A stretch of DNA of 17,713 nucleotides from JAUVZL01 sp965603515 (GCA_965603515.1 CBFDDH010000043.1:1-17713); one strand, 5' to 3'. Shown: positions 7,547 through 15,457, counted from the first letter of the stretch. Notes: generated by a model from the sequence alone, not told the origin. Numbers and translations are program-made.

Positions 7547-7594
7547 CTCTTGTCTTCTAGCCGAAGGCGTGTCTTCAGCAAGGCGTGTTCTCCG

Positions 7595-9058
7595 TTACGC
7601 CAATGGCATCGTCACCTTAAAAGTGGTTCCTCCACGTATTTCACTGTCCACTCTGATAATCCCCTCGTGTGCCTCGATTATATTCTTAGCTATCGCCAAA
7701 CCAAGACCTATTCCACCTTTCTTTGTCGTGAAGAAAGGTTCAAAAATCTTCTCCAACGCTCGTTTGGAAATACCCTTACCTGTATCCTGTATTTCAACGA
7801 TACCTTTTCTTTTACTGCTATAGGTCCTTATCTTAACAGTTTTACCTTCAGGGGTTGCCTCGCAGGCATTACTGAGAATATTTAGCAAACCTGCCTTCAG
7901 TTTATTCAGATCACCAAGAATGAAAAAATCATCACCTTCTCTTTTTATCACTATCTTCTTTGCTTCTGCACGTGGTAACGTATCAATAAACGCTTCGCTT
8001 ATGACTTCACTGATACGCAGACGATTCTTCTTAAGTGGTACGAACTGGGCGAAGTTCAGAAAATCAGTAACGATCTCATTCAACCTTATTGTCTCATCGA
8101 GCGCCATATTTACGAAATGGAGGCTATCGGCATCCTTCTCAGAATCCCGAATTACTTCAAGCGACCCTCTTATTGAAGATAATGGATTCCTGATCTCATG
8201 TGCCAAAGAACCGCCCAATTCAGCAAGGAGTCGTGTCTGTTTGGATACACGTAATTTTTCTTCCAATTTCCTAATTGCTGTAATATCCTGGAGTATAGCA
8301 AGACCAGCATTGGAATTTTGAATCCTTGCACAAGATAGCACAAAATGCCGTTTACCGATTCCAAGTTCGATCGATCTTTTTATGTGACGAGCTCTGAGAA
8401 ATTTCGCAATATAGAAATGAACCCTTGACCGTATCTGTCCCTCTGGAATATTCGTATATATTATCGCACCACTAATGTCAATCGTTATGATTCCTGAAGG
8501 AAGATTCTTTAATATTTCTTCAGTTGTGAGCCGTAATCTCACCGCCTCTTCAGTACGTCTCTGGTAACGCTCTGACCATGCACCACTAAGAATACCGGTA
8601 AAGAGGAATAGCAGTCCAAAAACGTAGAATCGGTACATGACATATTGCATGGTTGCACTTGTCTCGTGCATTTCATAGAATAACAAACCTAGAAAGAACA
8701 CTACGGTAATGACACTAACTATATAAGCGCCTGTTTTGTAAAGGTACAAGGATGCAGCAATGATCAAAAGGATGTAGAGTAAAGGGAATATGGACTCGAC
8801 CCCGCCTGAGTAGTGGATCATAGAACCGATTAGCGGGATATCTAACAAGAAAACAATATAGAAAAAGACCTTTTCTGGCAACCAGGCTTGCACAAGAAAA
8901 AAGACTGAAGTCAATATAGAGGAGGCAAGGATAATGAACCAAAAAGGTGTTGGGATACTGTGTATTATCGGATATGAAGATAAGAGAATAAATGTGATCA
9001 GTAGAGGATGAAGAATAATTAGACCGGTTCTTCTACTGAATAACGTCGAATACACCAT
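7595..9058 (-). CDS. pilS: PilS-like membrane sensor histidine kinase
   Basis: A 487-residue two-component sensor kinase. The N terminus has six predicted membrane helices (about 15-35, 38-58, 64-82, 90-106, 110-128, 141-158) with very short loops and no large periplasmic domain, as in PilS. A linker and a PAS-like domain (about 178-262, NLPSGIITIDISGAIIYTN) follow. The HisKA domain carries the phospho-accepting His287 in LAHEIRNPLSSI. The HATPase domain has N397 (N box, ILSNACEA), DTGKG (425-429), EPFFTT (440-445) and GIGLGLAIA (449-457). In Myxococcus and relatives pilS follows pilB-pilT-pilC and senses pilin to control pilA through PilR; the same order here supports the assignment. No pilR or pilA follows: the gene is succeeded by a repeat mosaic. 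The start ATG at 9058 has a GGGA ribosome site and is 101 bp after pilC, with an 18-bp dyad in between. Histidine kinase certain, PilS likely. Confidence 0.85.
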   Translation of the reverse strand: MVYSTLFSRRTGLIILHPLLITFILLSSYPIIHSIPTPFWFIILASSILTSVFFLVQAWLPEKVFFYIVFLLDIPLIGSMIHYSGGVESIFPLLYILLIIAASLYLYKTGAYIVSVITVVFFLGLLFYEMHETSATMQYVMYRFYVFGLLFLFTGILSGAWSERYQRRTEEAVRLRLTTEEILKNLPSGIITIDISGAIIYTNIPEGQIRSRVHFYIAKFLRARHIKRSIELGIGKRHFVLSCARIQNSNAGLAILQDITAIRKLEEKLRVSKQTRLLAELGGSLAHEIRNPLSSIRGSLEVIRDSEKDADSLHFVNMALDETIRLNEIVTDFLNFAQFVPLKKNRLRISEVISEAFIDTLPRAEAKKIVIKREGDDFFILGDLNKLKAGLLNILSNACEATPEGKTVKIRTYSSKRKGIVEIQDTGKGISKRALEKIFEPFFTTKKGGIGLGLAIAKNIIEAHEGIIRVDSEIRGGTTFKVTMPLA

Positions 9059-9077
9059 TACTTAGTCCCGATCCATA

Positions 9078-9095
9078 TCAGAACATATGTACTGA
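9078..9095. promoter_or_regulatory. 18-bp dyad upstream of the PilS-like gene (possible operator)
   Basis: The sequence TCAGAACATATGTACTGA is an inverted repeat perfect but for one mismatched pair, centred on ACATATGT, starting 20 nt upstream of the kinase start codon. A second small inverted repeat, TGAGC/GCTCA with a 7-nt loop, lies next to it at 9107-9123. Either could be a protein-binding site or a processing hairpin in the pilC-pilS gap; there is no direct evidence for which. Confidence 0.35.
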
Positions 9096-9159
9096 CGCTT
9101 ATCTATTGAGCTATCCGCGCTCAGAAACTCTGGCACAAACTTATGGTCTGCCTATAAGA

Positions 9160-10365
9160 TCATTCCGAAATCGTGCCGGCTAACTGGAATATAGGTAGGT
9201 ACATGGAGATTACCAAAAATCCAACTATCCCACCTAAAAATATCATGATCAGAGGTTCAAGAGCACTCGTTAGATTCTCAACTGCCTGATCAACCTCATC
9301 ATCATAAAAGTCAGCAACCTTAGCGAGCATATCGTCCAGACCACCTGACGCTTCACCGATCGCGATCATTTGGGTAACCATCGGTGGAAAAACCGCTGTC
9401 TTTGACAAAGGATCAGCGATGTTCTCACCGCCCTTGATCGAGATTCGAGCCTTTAAAATGGCATCCTCGATAACCCAGTTCCCCGCACTGCGCGCGGTTA
9501 TTTCTAACGCATCAATAATAGGCACACCACTGGAAAGCAGAGTTGATAGGGTTCTTGCGAAACGAGCGATCGATTGTTTTCTGGTTAAATCGCCGAAAAC
9601 CGGCACCTTGAGGAATATCGGGTCCATTGCCTTTGCACCAGATCCAGTTTTATGCCAGCGCCTGAGGATCGTAAATACAGCAATGACAATAATTATCAAT
9701 GGTATTATCGCAACCTGGAGAAAATCAGACATTTTCATAACCAATTGTGTCATCGCCGGCAATTCCGCACCCACACCTGCAAACATCTGTGCGAAAATAG
9801 GTATTACAAAGAGAAGCATTACGGAAATAGCCCCTACTGCAACGAGTGAAATAATGGCAGGATAGATCATCGCACCTCTTATCTTCCGCTTGAGCGCTGC
9901 GCTCTTCTCTAAATATGTTGCCAGACGCATGAGGATGACATCCAAGGCACCGCCTGTTTCACCGGACTCAACCATATTCACATAGAGGTTATCAAAAGCC
10001 TTTGCTTGTCGACGCAAAGCATCAGCAAGTGACAAACCACCTTCAACATCGCCTCTCACCTCAGTCAAGACTTTACGCAACGCAGGACTTTCCGTCTGCT
10101 TACCGAGAATCTCAAGACACGTGAGTAGTGGGAGACCTGCATTGAGCATAGTCGAAAATTGTCGAGTAAAAATAGACAGCGCACGCCCTGTAACCCGTCC
10201 GCCAAACAACATTATCTTTTTCTTCTCTTGTTTGACCTTTATCGATGTTGGAATGATCTTCTTCTGGCGCAGTGCAGCAACAACATCGGTTTGAGAACCT
10301 GCAGTTATTTCACCATTCGCTGAGGCTCCTGATGCAGTTCTTCCTTTCCAGACAAAAGTTGGCAT
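9160..10365 (-). CDS. pilC: Type IV pilus inner-membrane platform protein PilC
   Basis: A 401-residue GspF/PilC-family polytopic protein, the inner-membrane platform on which the PilB and PilT motors act during pilus extension and retraction. Seen: the family N terminus FVWKGRTASG (4-13), two T2SSF domains (about 67-190 and 270-392) each starting with the characteristic FTRQFSTMLNAGLPLL (66-81) and FARTLSTLLSSGVPII (269-284), each followed by ESGE/IGEASG-type turns (133-136 and 336-341). Membrane segments lie at about 166-190, 218-235 and 370-392, typical of PilC. The start ATG at 10365 has a near-perfect AAGGAGG ribosome site 4 nt upstream. It is 64 bp downstream of pilT. GspF of a type II secretion system is the alternative, but the adjoining pilT favours a pilus role. 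Confidence 0.95.
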   Translation of the reverse strand: MPTFVWKGRTASGASANGEITAGSQTDVVAALRQKKIIPTSIKVKQEKKKIMLFGGRVTGRALSIFTRQFSTMLNAGLPLLTCLEILGKQTESPALRKVLTEVRGDVEGGLSLADALRRQAKAFDNLYVNMVESGETGGALDVILMRLATYLEKSAALKRKIRGAMIYPAIISLVAVGAISVMLLFVIPIFAQMFAGVGAELPAMTQLVMKMSDFLQVAIIPLIIIVIAVFTILRRWHKTGSGAKAMDPIFLKVPVFGDLTRKQSIARFARTLSTLLSSGVPIIDALEITARSAGNWVIEDAILKARISIKGGENIADPLSKTAVFPPMVTQMIAIGEASGGLDDMLAKVADFYDDEVDQAVENLTSALEPLIMIFLGGIVGFLVISMYLPIFQLAGTISE

Positions 10366-10429
10366 TTCACCTCCTTATGTTATAAACTAATTGTTCCTAG
10401 ATTGAAACTCCTATATTTCACAATTATCC

Positions 10430-11500
10430 TTATTCCTTTGACTTCTGCTCCACCATATGTTCGAATTCTTCTATATTTGGTGTATAATCGAACGCAGTTT
10501 CTAATGTAATCGTTCGTTTTGCATATAAATTAAACAAAGACTGATTCATCGTTTGCATACCATATTTTTTACCAGCCTGGATCGTTGAGTAAATCTGATG
10601 TTCTTTTTCATCACGGATAAGCGCACGGATTGCCGGAGTCGCGACCATGACTTCGCATGAGAGAACCCGTCCGCCACCGATCTTGGGGATCAATTGTTGA
10701 GTAATGACACCTTCAACAACAAAAGCAAGCTGTGACCGGACCTGACCTTGCTGGTGAGGCGGAAAAACGTCAATGATACGGTGAATTGACTCAGCACATG
10801 AATTTGTATGTAGGGTAGCTAGTGTAAGATGACCGGTCTCGGCAATAGTAAGCGTCGTACCGATAGTTTCCGGATCACGCATCTCACCGATCATAACAAC
10901 ATCGGGGTCTTGACGCAAAACAAATTTCAATGCATTGCCAAAAGATTTCGTATCGCTGCCCACTTGACGCTGGTTAATTATCGCCTTTTTGTGTCTGAAC
11001 AGATACTCGATTGGATCCTCGACACTGACTATGTGACATCGACGTTCGCTATTCACCTTATCGATCACTGCTGCCAAGGTCGTTGATTTTCCACTCCCGG
11101 TTGGACCAGTACAGAGTATTAAACCTTTTGGTCTATTGGCAAGTTCCTGAACAACGAGTGGAATCCCCAGTTCTTTAAACCCCCTTATTTCAAACGGAAT
11201 GGTTCGAAGTGCTGCAGCAACACTACCCCGTTGCTGAAAACAATTACCTCGAAAACGCGATAACCCTGCAATACCAAAAGAAAAATCCAATTCCCACTCC
11301 ATCTCGAATTTCTTTTTCTGTTGATCGTTAAGTACACTATATATCAGATTCTGAATCAATTCTGGGGTCAAAATTTCATAATTAGTTGGCACCAAATCAC
11401 CATCTATTCGATACATAGGTGGTGCGCCAGTAGTCAAATGCAAGTCGGTTGAATTTCTCTGCACCATTTCTTCCAAAAGTTGCTTCATACTTACAGGCAT
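10430..11500 (-). CDS. pilT: Type IV pilus retraction ATPase PilT
   Basis: A 356-residue hexameric secretion ATPase that powers pilus retraction and twitching motility from the cytoplasmic face of the inner membrane. Seen: a PilT N-terminal domain (MKQLLEEMVQRNSTDLHLTTG, within 5-25), Walker A GPTGSGKST (132-140), Asp-box region SVEDPIEY (159-166), Walker B-type VVMIGEMRDPET (201-212), the His box GHLTLATLHTN (223-233) and the PilT-specific C-terminal motif AIRALIRD (290-297, the AIRNLIRE motif). It lacks the tetracysteine domain of PilB, as expected. The start ATG at 11500 is preceded by a perfect AGGAGG (11505-11510) 4 nt upstream. It is the third gene of the pil unit, 34 bp after the second PilB paralogue and 64 bp before pilC. 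Confidence 0.96.
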   Translation of the reverse strand: MPVSMKQLLEEMVQRNSTDLHLTTGAPPMYRIDGDLVPTNYEILTPELIQNLIYSVLNDQQKKKFEMEWELDFSFGIAGLSRFRGNCFQQRGSVAAALRTIPFEIRGFKELGIPLVVQELANRPKGLILCTGPTGSGKSTTLAAVIDKVNSERRCHIVSVEDPIEYLFRHKKAIINQRQVGSDTKSFGNALKFVLRQDPDVVMIGEMRDPETIGTTLTIAETGHLTLATLHTNSCAESIHRIIDVFPPHQQGQVRSQLAFVVEGVITQQLIPKIGGGRVLSCEVMVATPAIRALIRDEKEHQIYSTIQAGKKYGMQTMNQSLFNLYAKRTITLETAFDYTPNIEEFEHMVEQKSKE

Positions 11501-11534
11501 ATAGCCTCCTTTAAATTAGTCATAGAGCATGCAC

Positions 11535-13256
11535 CTAAAATGCTGCAGTCTCCCTCATTAGTTCTTCAATAGTAGTAACACCTTGTCTGATTTTCTCCAT
11601 TCCATCATCCCGCAGGGTTGCCATACCTTCTTTAACAGCTTGTTTAGCGATTTCGTCTGAAGAAGCGCCTTTTAGTATCATCTGTCTTATTTCCGGAGAT
11701 ATCGGCATCACTTCATAAAGACCAACTCTGCCTTTATATCCGGTTTGGTTACAGTGACTGCAACCCTTGCCTTTGTAAACTGTGTTATCAGAAAAAGTAC
11801 CTTCAGGTATGCGAGCTTCTTCAAGAAACTCATCGCTTACCTTGATCTTCTCCTTACACTTAGAGCAAATTCTTCTAACCAAACGCTGTGCTTGGATGAG
11901 AACCATCGCACTCGACACCAGATAACGTTTGATACCGATATCAACTAATCGGTTAATTGTTGTCGGCGCGTCATTGGTGTGGATCGTAGAAAAAACCAAG
12001 TGCCCGGTTAGTGCCGCTCTTATGGCAATTTCCGCGGTTTCTTCATCACGAATTTCACCAACCAGTATTATATTTGGCGACTGACGTAAGAAAGAACGCA
12101 ATGCAGAGGCAAAGGTCAAACCAATCTCTTCATGAACCTGAATTTGATTGATGCCGTGTAGATTATACTCAACTGGATCTTCAATTGTCATTATCTGACG
12201 CTTAGGTTTGTTTAACCGTGCAAGGGTGGAATAAAGGGTAGTTGTCTTACCGCTGCCGGTTGGACCCGTTACAAGAACGATGCCGTAAGGACTCTCGATC
12301 GCCTTTAAAAATTTCTTCAAATTTTCCGGGGCAAAACCGAGTTTCGAAAGGTCGAGCATTAAAGAACTCCGGTCCAGTATCCTCATAACGATCTTTTCAC
12401 CATACAGCGTTGGGATCACAGAAACACGTAAATCAATCATCTTCTCGCCGACCAGAATATTGATACGACCATCCTGACACAATCTATGTTCAGCGATATC
12501 CATGCTCGCCATGAGCTTTAACCTGGTGAGAATACCTGACTTTAGATTTAGGGGTGGCGGCTGTTGTCCTTGGAGTACGCCATCAATTCTGAAGCGAACT
12601 CTGACTTCCTTCTCATAAGGTTCAATATGAATATCTGATGCTTCTTTATTTACGGCATCGGCAATGTAGAAATTGACCAACCTGATCACTGGTCCGCCTT
12701 CAGCATCAGCTCTGAGCTTTGTTTCTTCCATTTCTTCTGCGAATTCAGTTTCGAGAAGTTCCATGTCTTCAAAACCCAACTCCTTTGCTCCACCAGTTTC
12801 AGTCTCGACAGCTACTTTAGAAATACCCTTTTCCATCGTGTAGTAACGGTCCAGTGCTTCTCTTATTGTCGATTCGGAAGCCAGTACCGGATTTATTTCC
12901 ATGGACGTAATGAAACGCAAATCTTCTACCGCACTTATGTCGGTCGGATCAACCATTGCCACGGTCAGGTATCTTCCTTTTCGGTCAATAGGCAGCACTT
13001 CATAATGGTACACTTTTTCCGCTGGGATCAAGTCAAGAACATCTTTATCAGGAATAATGTAATCAAGGTCTACAACTTCCATTTTATAAAGGTTGCTCAA
13101 TTGCGCAAGTAGTTTACTCTCCGACATCATATCAAGACGGGTCAGAACACTTACCAAACGCTGTCCAGTTTCACGTCGCTCCTGCATGGCCTCGCGCAGT
13201 TGATCTTCAGTTATTAAACCGTTATTTACTAAATATGAAGCAAGTCTTTCTTCCAT
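11535..13256 (-). CDS. pilB: PilB/GspE-type assembly ATPase, divergent paralogue (second gene of the pil unit)
   Basis: A 573-residue type IV pilus extension-type ATPase. It has an N-terminal MshEN/T2SSE-N domain (about 1-140), an acidic Glu-rich linker (about 150-187), and the ATPase core with ASDIHIEPYE (206-215), Walker A GPTGSGKTTT (331-340), Walker B IILVGEIRDEET (396-407) and His box GHLVFSTIHTND (418-429). The zinc tetracysteine site is formed by C464, C467, C499 and C502. Oddities: the MshEN repeat geometry is retained but key glycines are lost (Ala6, Val35, Asp42), and the usual RLPQDGR reads RLCQDGR (258-264). The start ATG at 13256 shares its A with the TAA stop of the upstream paralogue (TAATG), with AAGGTGG as ribosome site. 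It is a tandem paralogue of the preceding gene; ATPase motifs are intact, so it is probably active. Confidence 0.93.
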   Translation of the reverse strand: MEERLASYLVNNGLITEDQLREAMQERRETGQRLVSVLTRLDMMSESKLLAQLSNLYKMEVVDLDYIIPDKDVLDLIPAEKVYHYEVLPIDRKGRYLTVAMVDPTDISAVEDLRFITSMEINPVLASESTIREALDRYYTMEKGISKVAVETETGGAKELGFEDMELLETEFAEEMEETKLRADAEGGPVIRLVNFYIADAVNKEASDIHIEPYEKEVRVRFRIDGVLQGQQPPPLNLKSGILTRLKLMASMDIAEHRLCQDGRINILVGEKMIDLRVSVIPTLYGEKIVMRILDRSSLMLDLSKLGFAPENLKKFLKAIESPYGIVLVTGPTGSGKTTTLYSTLARLNKPKRQIMTIEDPVEYNLHGINQIQVHEEIGLTFASALRSFLRQSPNIILVGEIRDEETAEIAIRAALTGHLVFSTIHTNDAPTTINRLVDIGIKRYLVSSAMVLIQAQRLVRRICSKCKEKIKVSDEFLEEARIPEGTFSDNTVYKGKGCSHCNQTGYKGRVGLYEVMPISPEIRQMILKGASSDEIAKQAVKEGMATLRDDGMEKIRQGVTTIEELMRETAAF

Positions 13257-14968
13257 TAAACCACCTTTGTCTCACGGATCACTTCTTCAATCGATGTAAG
13301 ACCGTCTTCAAGCTTGTGAATAGCTGAATCGTGAAGGGAAAGCATACCTTCTTCAACCGCAGCAGCTTCAAGTTCTTCATTCGTTGCGCGCTTGAGGATC
13401 ATATCACGTATCCTGGCGGTAACCAGCAAATTTTCAAAAATGCCAATCCTTCCTTTGTAGCCAGTGCCCCGACAGTTTTCACAACCTTCTCCACGAAACA
13501 TAGGGTACTCCACCTTTCCCGGTTCAAGACCAGCATCGATCAGTATTTCATCTGGATATTTAGTTTCTTTCCGGCATTTACTACAGACTTTTCTCAACAG
13601 TCTCTGTGACTCGATTGCCAATACCGTAGATGCGATCAAGAAAGGCTCAACATTCATGTTTACTAACCTGGTCACTGTCGCAGCAGCTGAATTTGTATGG
13701 ACCGTGGACAGAACAAGATGTCCGGTCAGTGATGCACGAATCGATATTTGAGCAGTTTTCAAATCTCGAATTTCACCAACCATTATGATATTCGGATCCT
13801 GTCGAAGATATGAACGCAATGCACCATCAAAGGTTAAACCGATCTTTTCGTTAACCTGTAGCTGATTGATCCCGTGCAGCGAGTATTCGATTGGATCCTC
13901 AGCAGTGATTATGTTGAGGGCAGGATCATTCAGCTCGGTCAAAGCAGAATACAAGGTTGTTGTTTTACCCGAACCAGTCGGCCCAGTAACAAGAACAATG
14001 CCATAAGGCGTCTTGATCGCATTACGCAGGGTCTTCAGGTTTCCTTCCTCAAAACCTAAAAGATCAAGGTTCAACTGGATTGCCGAACGGTCCAGAATAC
14101 GCAAGGCAATCTTTTCGCCGAACAATGTCGGCACACTCGCAACGCGGATGTCGATTATTTTGTTATGAATTCTTGCTTTAATTCGACCGTCTTGCGGCAA
14201 TCTCTTCTCTTCAACTTTCATTTTGGCCATCACCTTGATAACCGTTGCCAAAGCTCGGTTCATCCGCTTTGGCGGTTTCAATGTCTCATGGAGTATACCG
14301 TCAATACGAAAGCGTATCCTCATATCTGATTCGTATGGCTCGATATGTACATCTGATACATTCATATCAACTGCATCAGTAATGATCTTGCTGACAAGTT
14401 TAAGGGCTGGTCCACTATCACTGTCGTCCTGAACTGATGATAGATCTGCTTCCGCATCCTCAACTGTCTTATCGTCATCAACAACCTTGATTTTTGTTTC
14501 ACCTGCATCCGCCATTTCTATCTCGTACATGACATCAGATAGCATTTTCTGAACATTATAATGCTCTTGCACTATATTCAGTATAGCATCTTCAGCCGCA
14601 ACAACTGCATTCACCTCAAAACCAGTGGCAAACTGGATATCCTCGATCGCCGCCAGGTCGCCAGGGTTGATCATTGCGATAGTAAGCGTACGTCCATAGC
14701 GTTTGATCGGCACGATCAAATACTTCCCGGCAAGGTCGCCGGGGATTAAATCTAACAACGCTTCATCAAGTTCAGTGTTTCTCAAATCAACTGATCTAAC
14801 ACCAAAGTGTTTTGCAAGTTGGGTTAGCATCTCGTCTTCTTTTACATAACCGAGATTTATTAACGTAGTCCCAAGTCGAGTACCTTCTTTTTTCTGAGCC
14901 TCTAAAGCTTGAGCAAGCATATCTTCTGAAATAGTACCTGACTTTACTAATAATTCGCCTAATTTCAT
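13256..14968 (-). CDS. pilB: PilB/GspE-type pilus extension ATPase with canonical MshEN domain (first gene of the pil unit)
   Basis: A 570-residue extension ATPase driving pilin polymerisation. The N-terminal MshEN domain holds two 24-residue c-di-GMP-type repeats, residues 2-25 and 31-54, joined by exactly five residues. Both keep the LG and later G positions (Leu3-Gly4, Gly11; Leu32-Gly33, Gly40). A long Asp/Glu-rich linker (about 150-185) follows. The core has VSDVHIEPYE (204-213), RLPQDGRI (256-263), Walker A GPTGSGKTTT (329-338), Walker B IIMVGEIRD (394-402), His box GHLVLSTVHTN (416-426) and tetracysteines C462, C465, C496 and C499. The ATG at 14968 has no ribosome-binding site; a promoter -10 box lies only 10 nt upstream, so the mRNA looks leaderless. 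It overlaps the downstream paralogue by one base. PilB versus GspE/MshE cannot be settled by eye, but pilT and pilC neighbours favour a pilus motor. Confidence 0.94.
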   Translation of the reverse strand: MKLGELLVKSGTISEDMLAQALEAQKKEGTRLGTTLINLGYVKEDEMLTQLAKHFGVRSVDLRNTELDEALLDLIPGDLAGKYLIVPIKRYGRTLTIAMINPGDLAAIEDIQFATGFEVNAVVAAEDAILNIVQEHYNVQKMLSDVMYEIEMADAGETKIKVVDDDKTVEDAEADLSSVQDDSDSGPALKLVSKIITDAVDMNVSDVHIEPYESDMRIRFRIDGILHETLKPPKRMNRALATVIKVMAKMKVEEKRLPQDGRIKARIHNKIIDIRVASVPTLFGEKIALRILDRSAIQLNLDLLGFEEGNLKTLRNAIKTPYGIVLVTGPTGSGKTTTLYSALTELNDPALNIITAEDPIEYSLHGINQLQVNEKIGLTFDGALRSYLRQDPNIIMVGEIRDLKTAQISIRASLTGHLVLSTVHTNSAAATVTRLVNMNVEPFLIASTVLAIESQRLLRKVCSKCRKETKYPDEILIDAGLEPGKVEYPMFRGEGCENCRGTGYKGRIGIFENLLVTARIRDMILKRATNEELEAAAVEEGMLSLHDSAIHKLEDGLTSIEEVIRETKVV

Positions 14969-14978
14969 AGTTAATTAT

Positions 14979-15006
14979 AATATAGTGAAATATTTTAACT
15001 TGTCAA
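14979..15006 (-). promoter_or_regulatory. Sigma70-type promoter of the pil unit
   Basis: On the minus strand, a perfect -35 TTGACA (15006-15001) is followed by a 16-bp spacer and a -10 TATATT (14984-14979), five of six to consensus. An overlapping TATAAT (14979-14974) would give a 21-bp spacer and is less likely. Transcription is expected to start near 14971-14973, leaving about 3-5 nt before the ATG at 14968. The mRNA would therefore lack a ribosome site. Confidence 0.7.
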
Positions 15007-15027
15007 GACCTCATTTGCTCTGCTGGC

Positions 15028-15055
15028 TTGACACTTTTTCATTAATCCTTATAAT
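15028..15055 (+). promoter_or_regulatory. Sigma70-type promoter of the YfiM-like gene
   Basis: Perfect -35 TTGACA (15028-15033), 16-bp spacer and perfect -10 TATAAT (15050-15055). The expected start of transcription is about 15061-15064, while the gene's ATG is at 15064, so the message should be leaderless or carry at most a few leader bases. The -35 box pairs with that of the pil promoter as an inverted repeat: TGTCAAG (15001-15007) and CTTGACA (15027-15033). Confidence 0.75.
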
Positions 15056-15063
15056 CTCATGGA

Positions 15064-15456
15064 ATGAATAGGTTTTTTATCGGTGTTTTTGTATTGCTAT
15101 CTCTTCTATTTGCACAGAAGGTTACTTCTTCATCTCAAAAAACAGCTCGAGCTGAATACAATATAACCCCGGAAATGCTTGCGGTATTACACGATAATTC
15201 TGATCCGTGGTTTTCTGAAGATAAATTCTATCACCTCACAGCCTGTGCAGCGATCCCTGCCTTGACCTTCCATTTATTCACCGGTTATGGGGATATCGAT
15301 GCAACCAGGGCAAAGGTGTATTCAGTATCAACGACTGCCCTCATCGGTATTAGCAAAGAAATATATGACAAAAAGAAGAAGAATCATTTTTCATGGAAGG
15401 ATTTGTTCTGGGATGGGGTTGGCTTGACAATAGGTTATTTTCTGTTCATTAATTGA
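15064..15456 (+). CDS. Small YfiM/DUF2279-like envelope membrane protein
   Basis: A 130-residue protein with a hydrophobic N-terminal signal or anchor (about 4-17) and further hydrophobic segments at about 57-74, 86-97 and 114-128. Conserved-looking polar motifs flank these: SEDKFYH (51-57), GISKEIYD (95-102) and WKDLFWDGVG (111-120). This pattern (DKxxH, then G-x-x-KE-x-YD, then DLxxDxxG) is what I recall of the YfiM lipoprotein/DUF2279 and related VanZ-like families; no lipobox cysteine is visible near the N terminus. Biochemical role unknown. The ATG at 15064 is the only start that keeps the signal segment, and it has its own strong promoter immediately upstream. A two-codon ATG-GAA-TGA at 15059 overlaps the start. 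It is the only plus-strand gene, divergent from the pil unit and convergent with the serine hydrolase, with one base between the stops. Confidence 0.75.
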   Translation: MNRFFIGVFVLLSLLFAQKVTSSSQKTARAEYNITPEMLAVLHDNSDPWFSEDKFYHLTACAAIPALTFHLFTGYGDIDATRAKVYSVSTTALIGISKEIYDKKKKNHFSWKDLFWDGVGLTIGYFLFIN

Positions 15457-15457
15457 A

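Larger units (their letters stand above)
7139..7594. other. 456-bp non-coding mosaic of small hairpins and short repeats between the PilS-like gene and truA
   Basis: No convincing gene is present. The stretch is a patchwork: a 6-bp hairpin GCGTAG/CTACGC (7173-7178 with 7191-7196); ATCTTCGA twice (7249-7256, 7261-7268); three tandem 9-mers of the form CCGTTWDKT or close variants (7300-7326); three hairpins joined by CCATAACC (7341-7396); CGCAGTGCCATTTCC twice (7407-7421, 7532-7546); CGTGTCTTC twice (7519-7527, 7568-7576); and AAGGCGTGT twice (7564-7572, 7580-7588). It begins directly at the stop of the PilS-like gene. A 72-codon minus-strand frame (7363-7581) crosses it but follows the repeats and looks spurious. 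Neither a terminator with a T-tract nor a strong promoter is visible. Confidence 0.7.

Noticed and set aside
7363..7581. 72-codon minus-strand frame through the repeat mosaic
   Set aside because: Its translation follows the hairpins and direct repeats, has low-complexity basic composition, no recognisable domain and no ribosome site; it looks like chance reading of repeats.
9059..9118. Minus-strand GCGGATAGCTCA text resembling the 5' half of a tRNA, with a TCAG/CTGA pair as a possible anticodon stem
   Set aside because: No T-arm (GGTTCGAATCC-like) or matching acceptor 3' strand follows, and the kinase start codon lies where the 3' half should be.
9419..9865. 148-codon plus-strand open frame
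   Set aside because: Lies antisense within pilC, whose protein is complete with family motifs; a shadow of the real gene.
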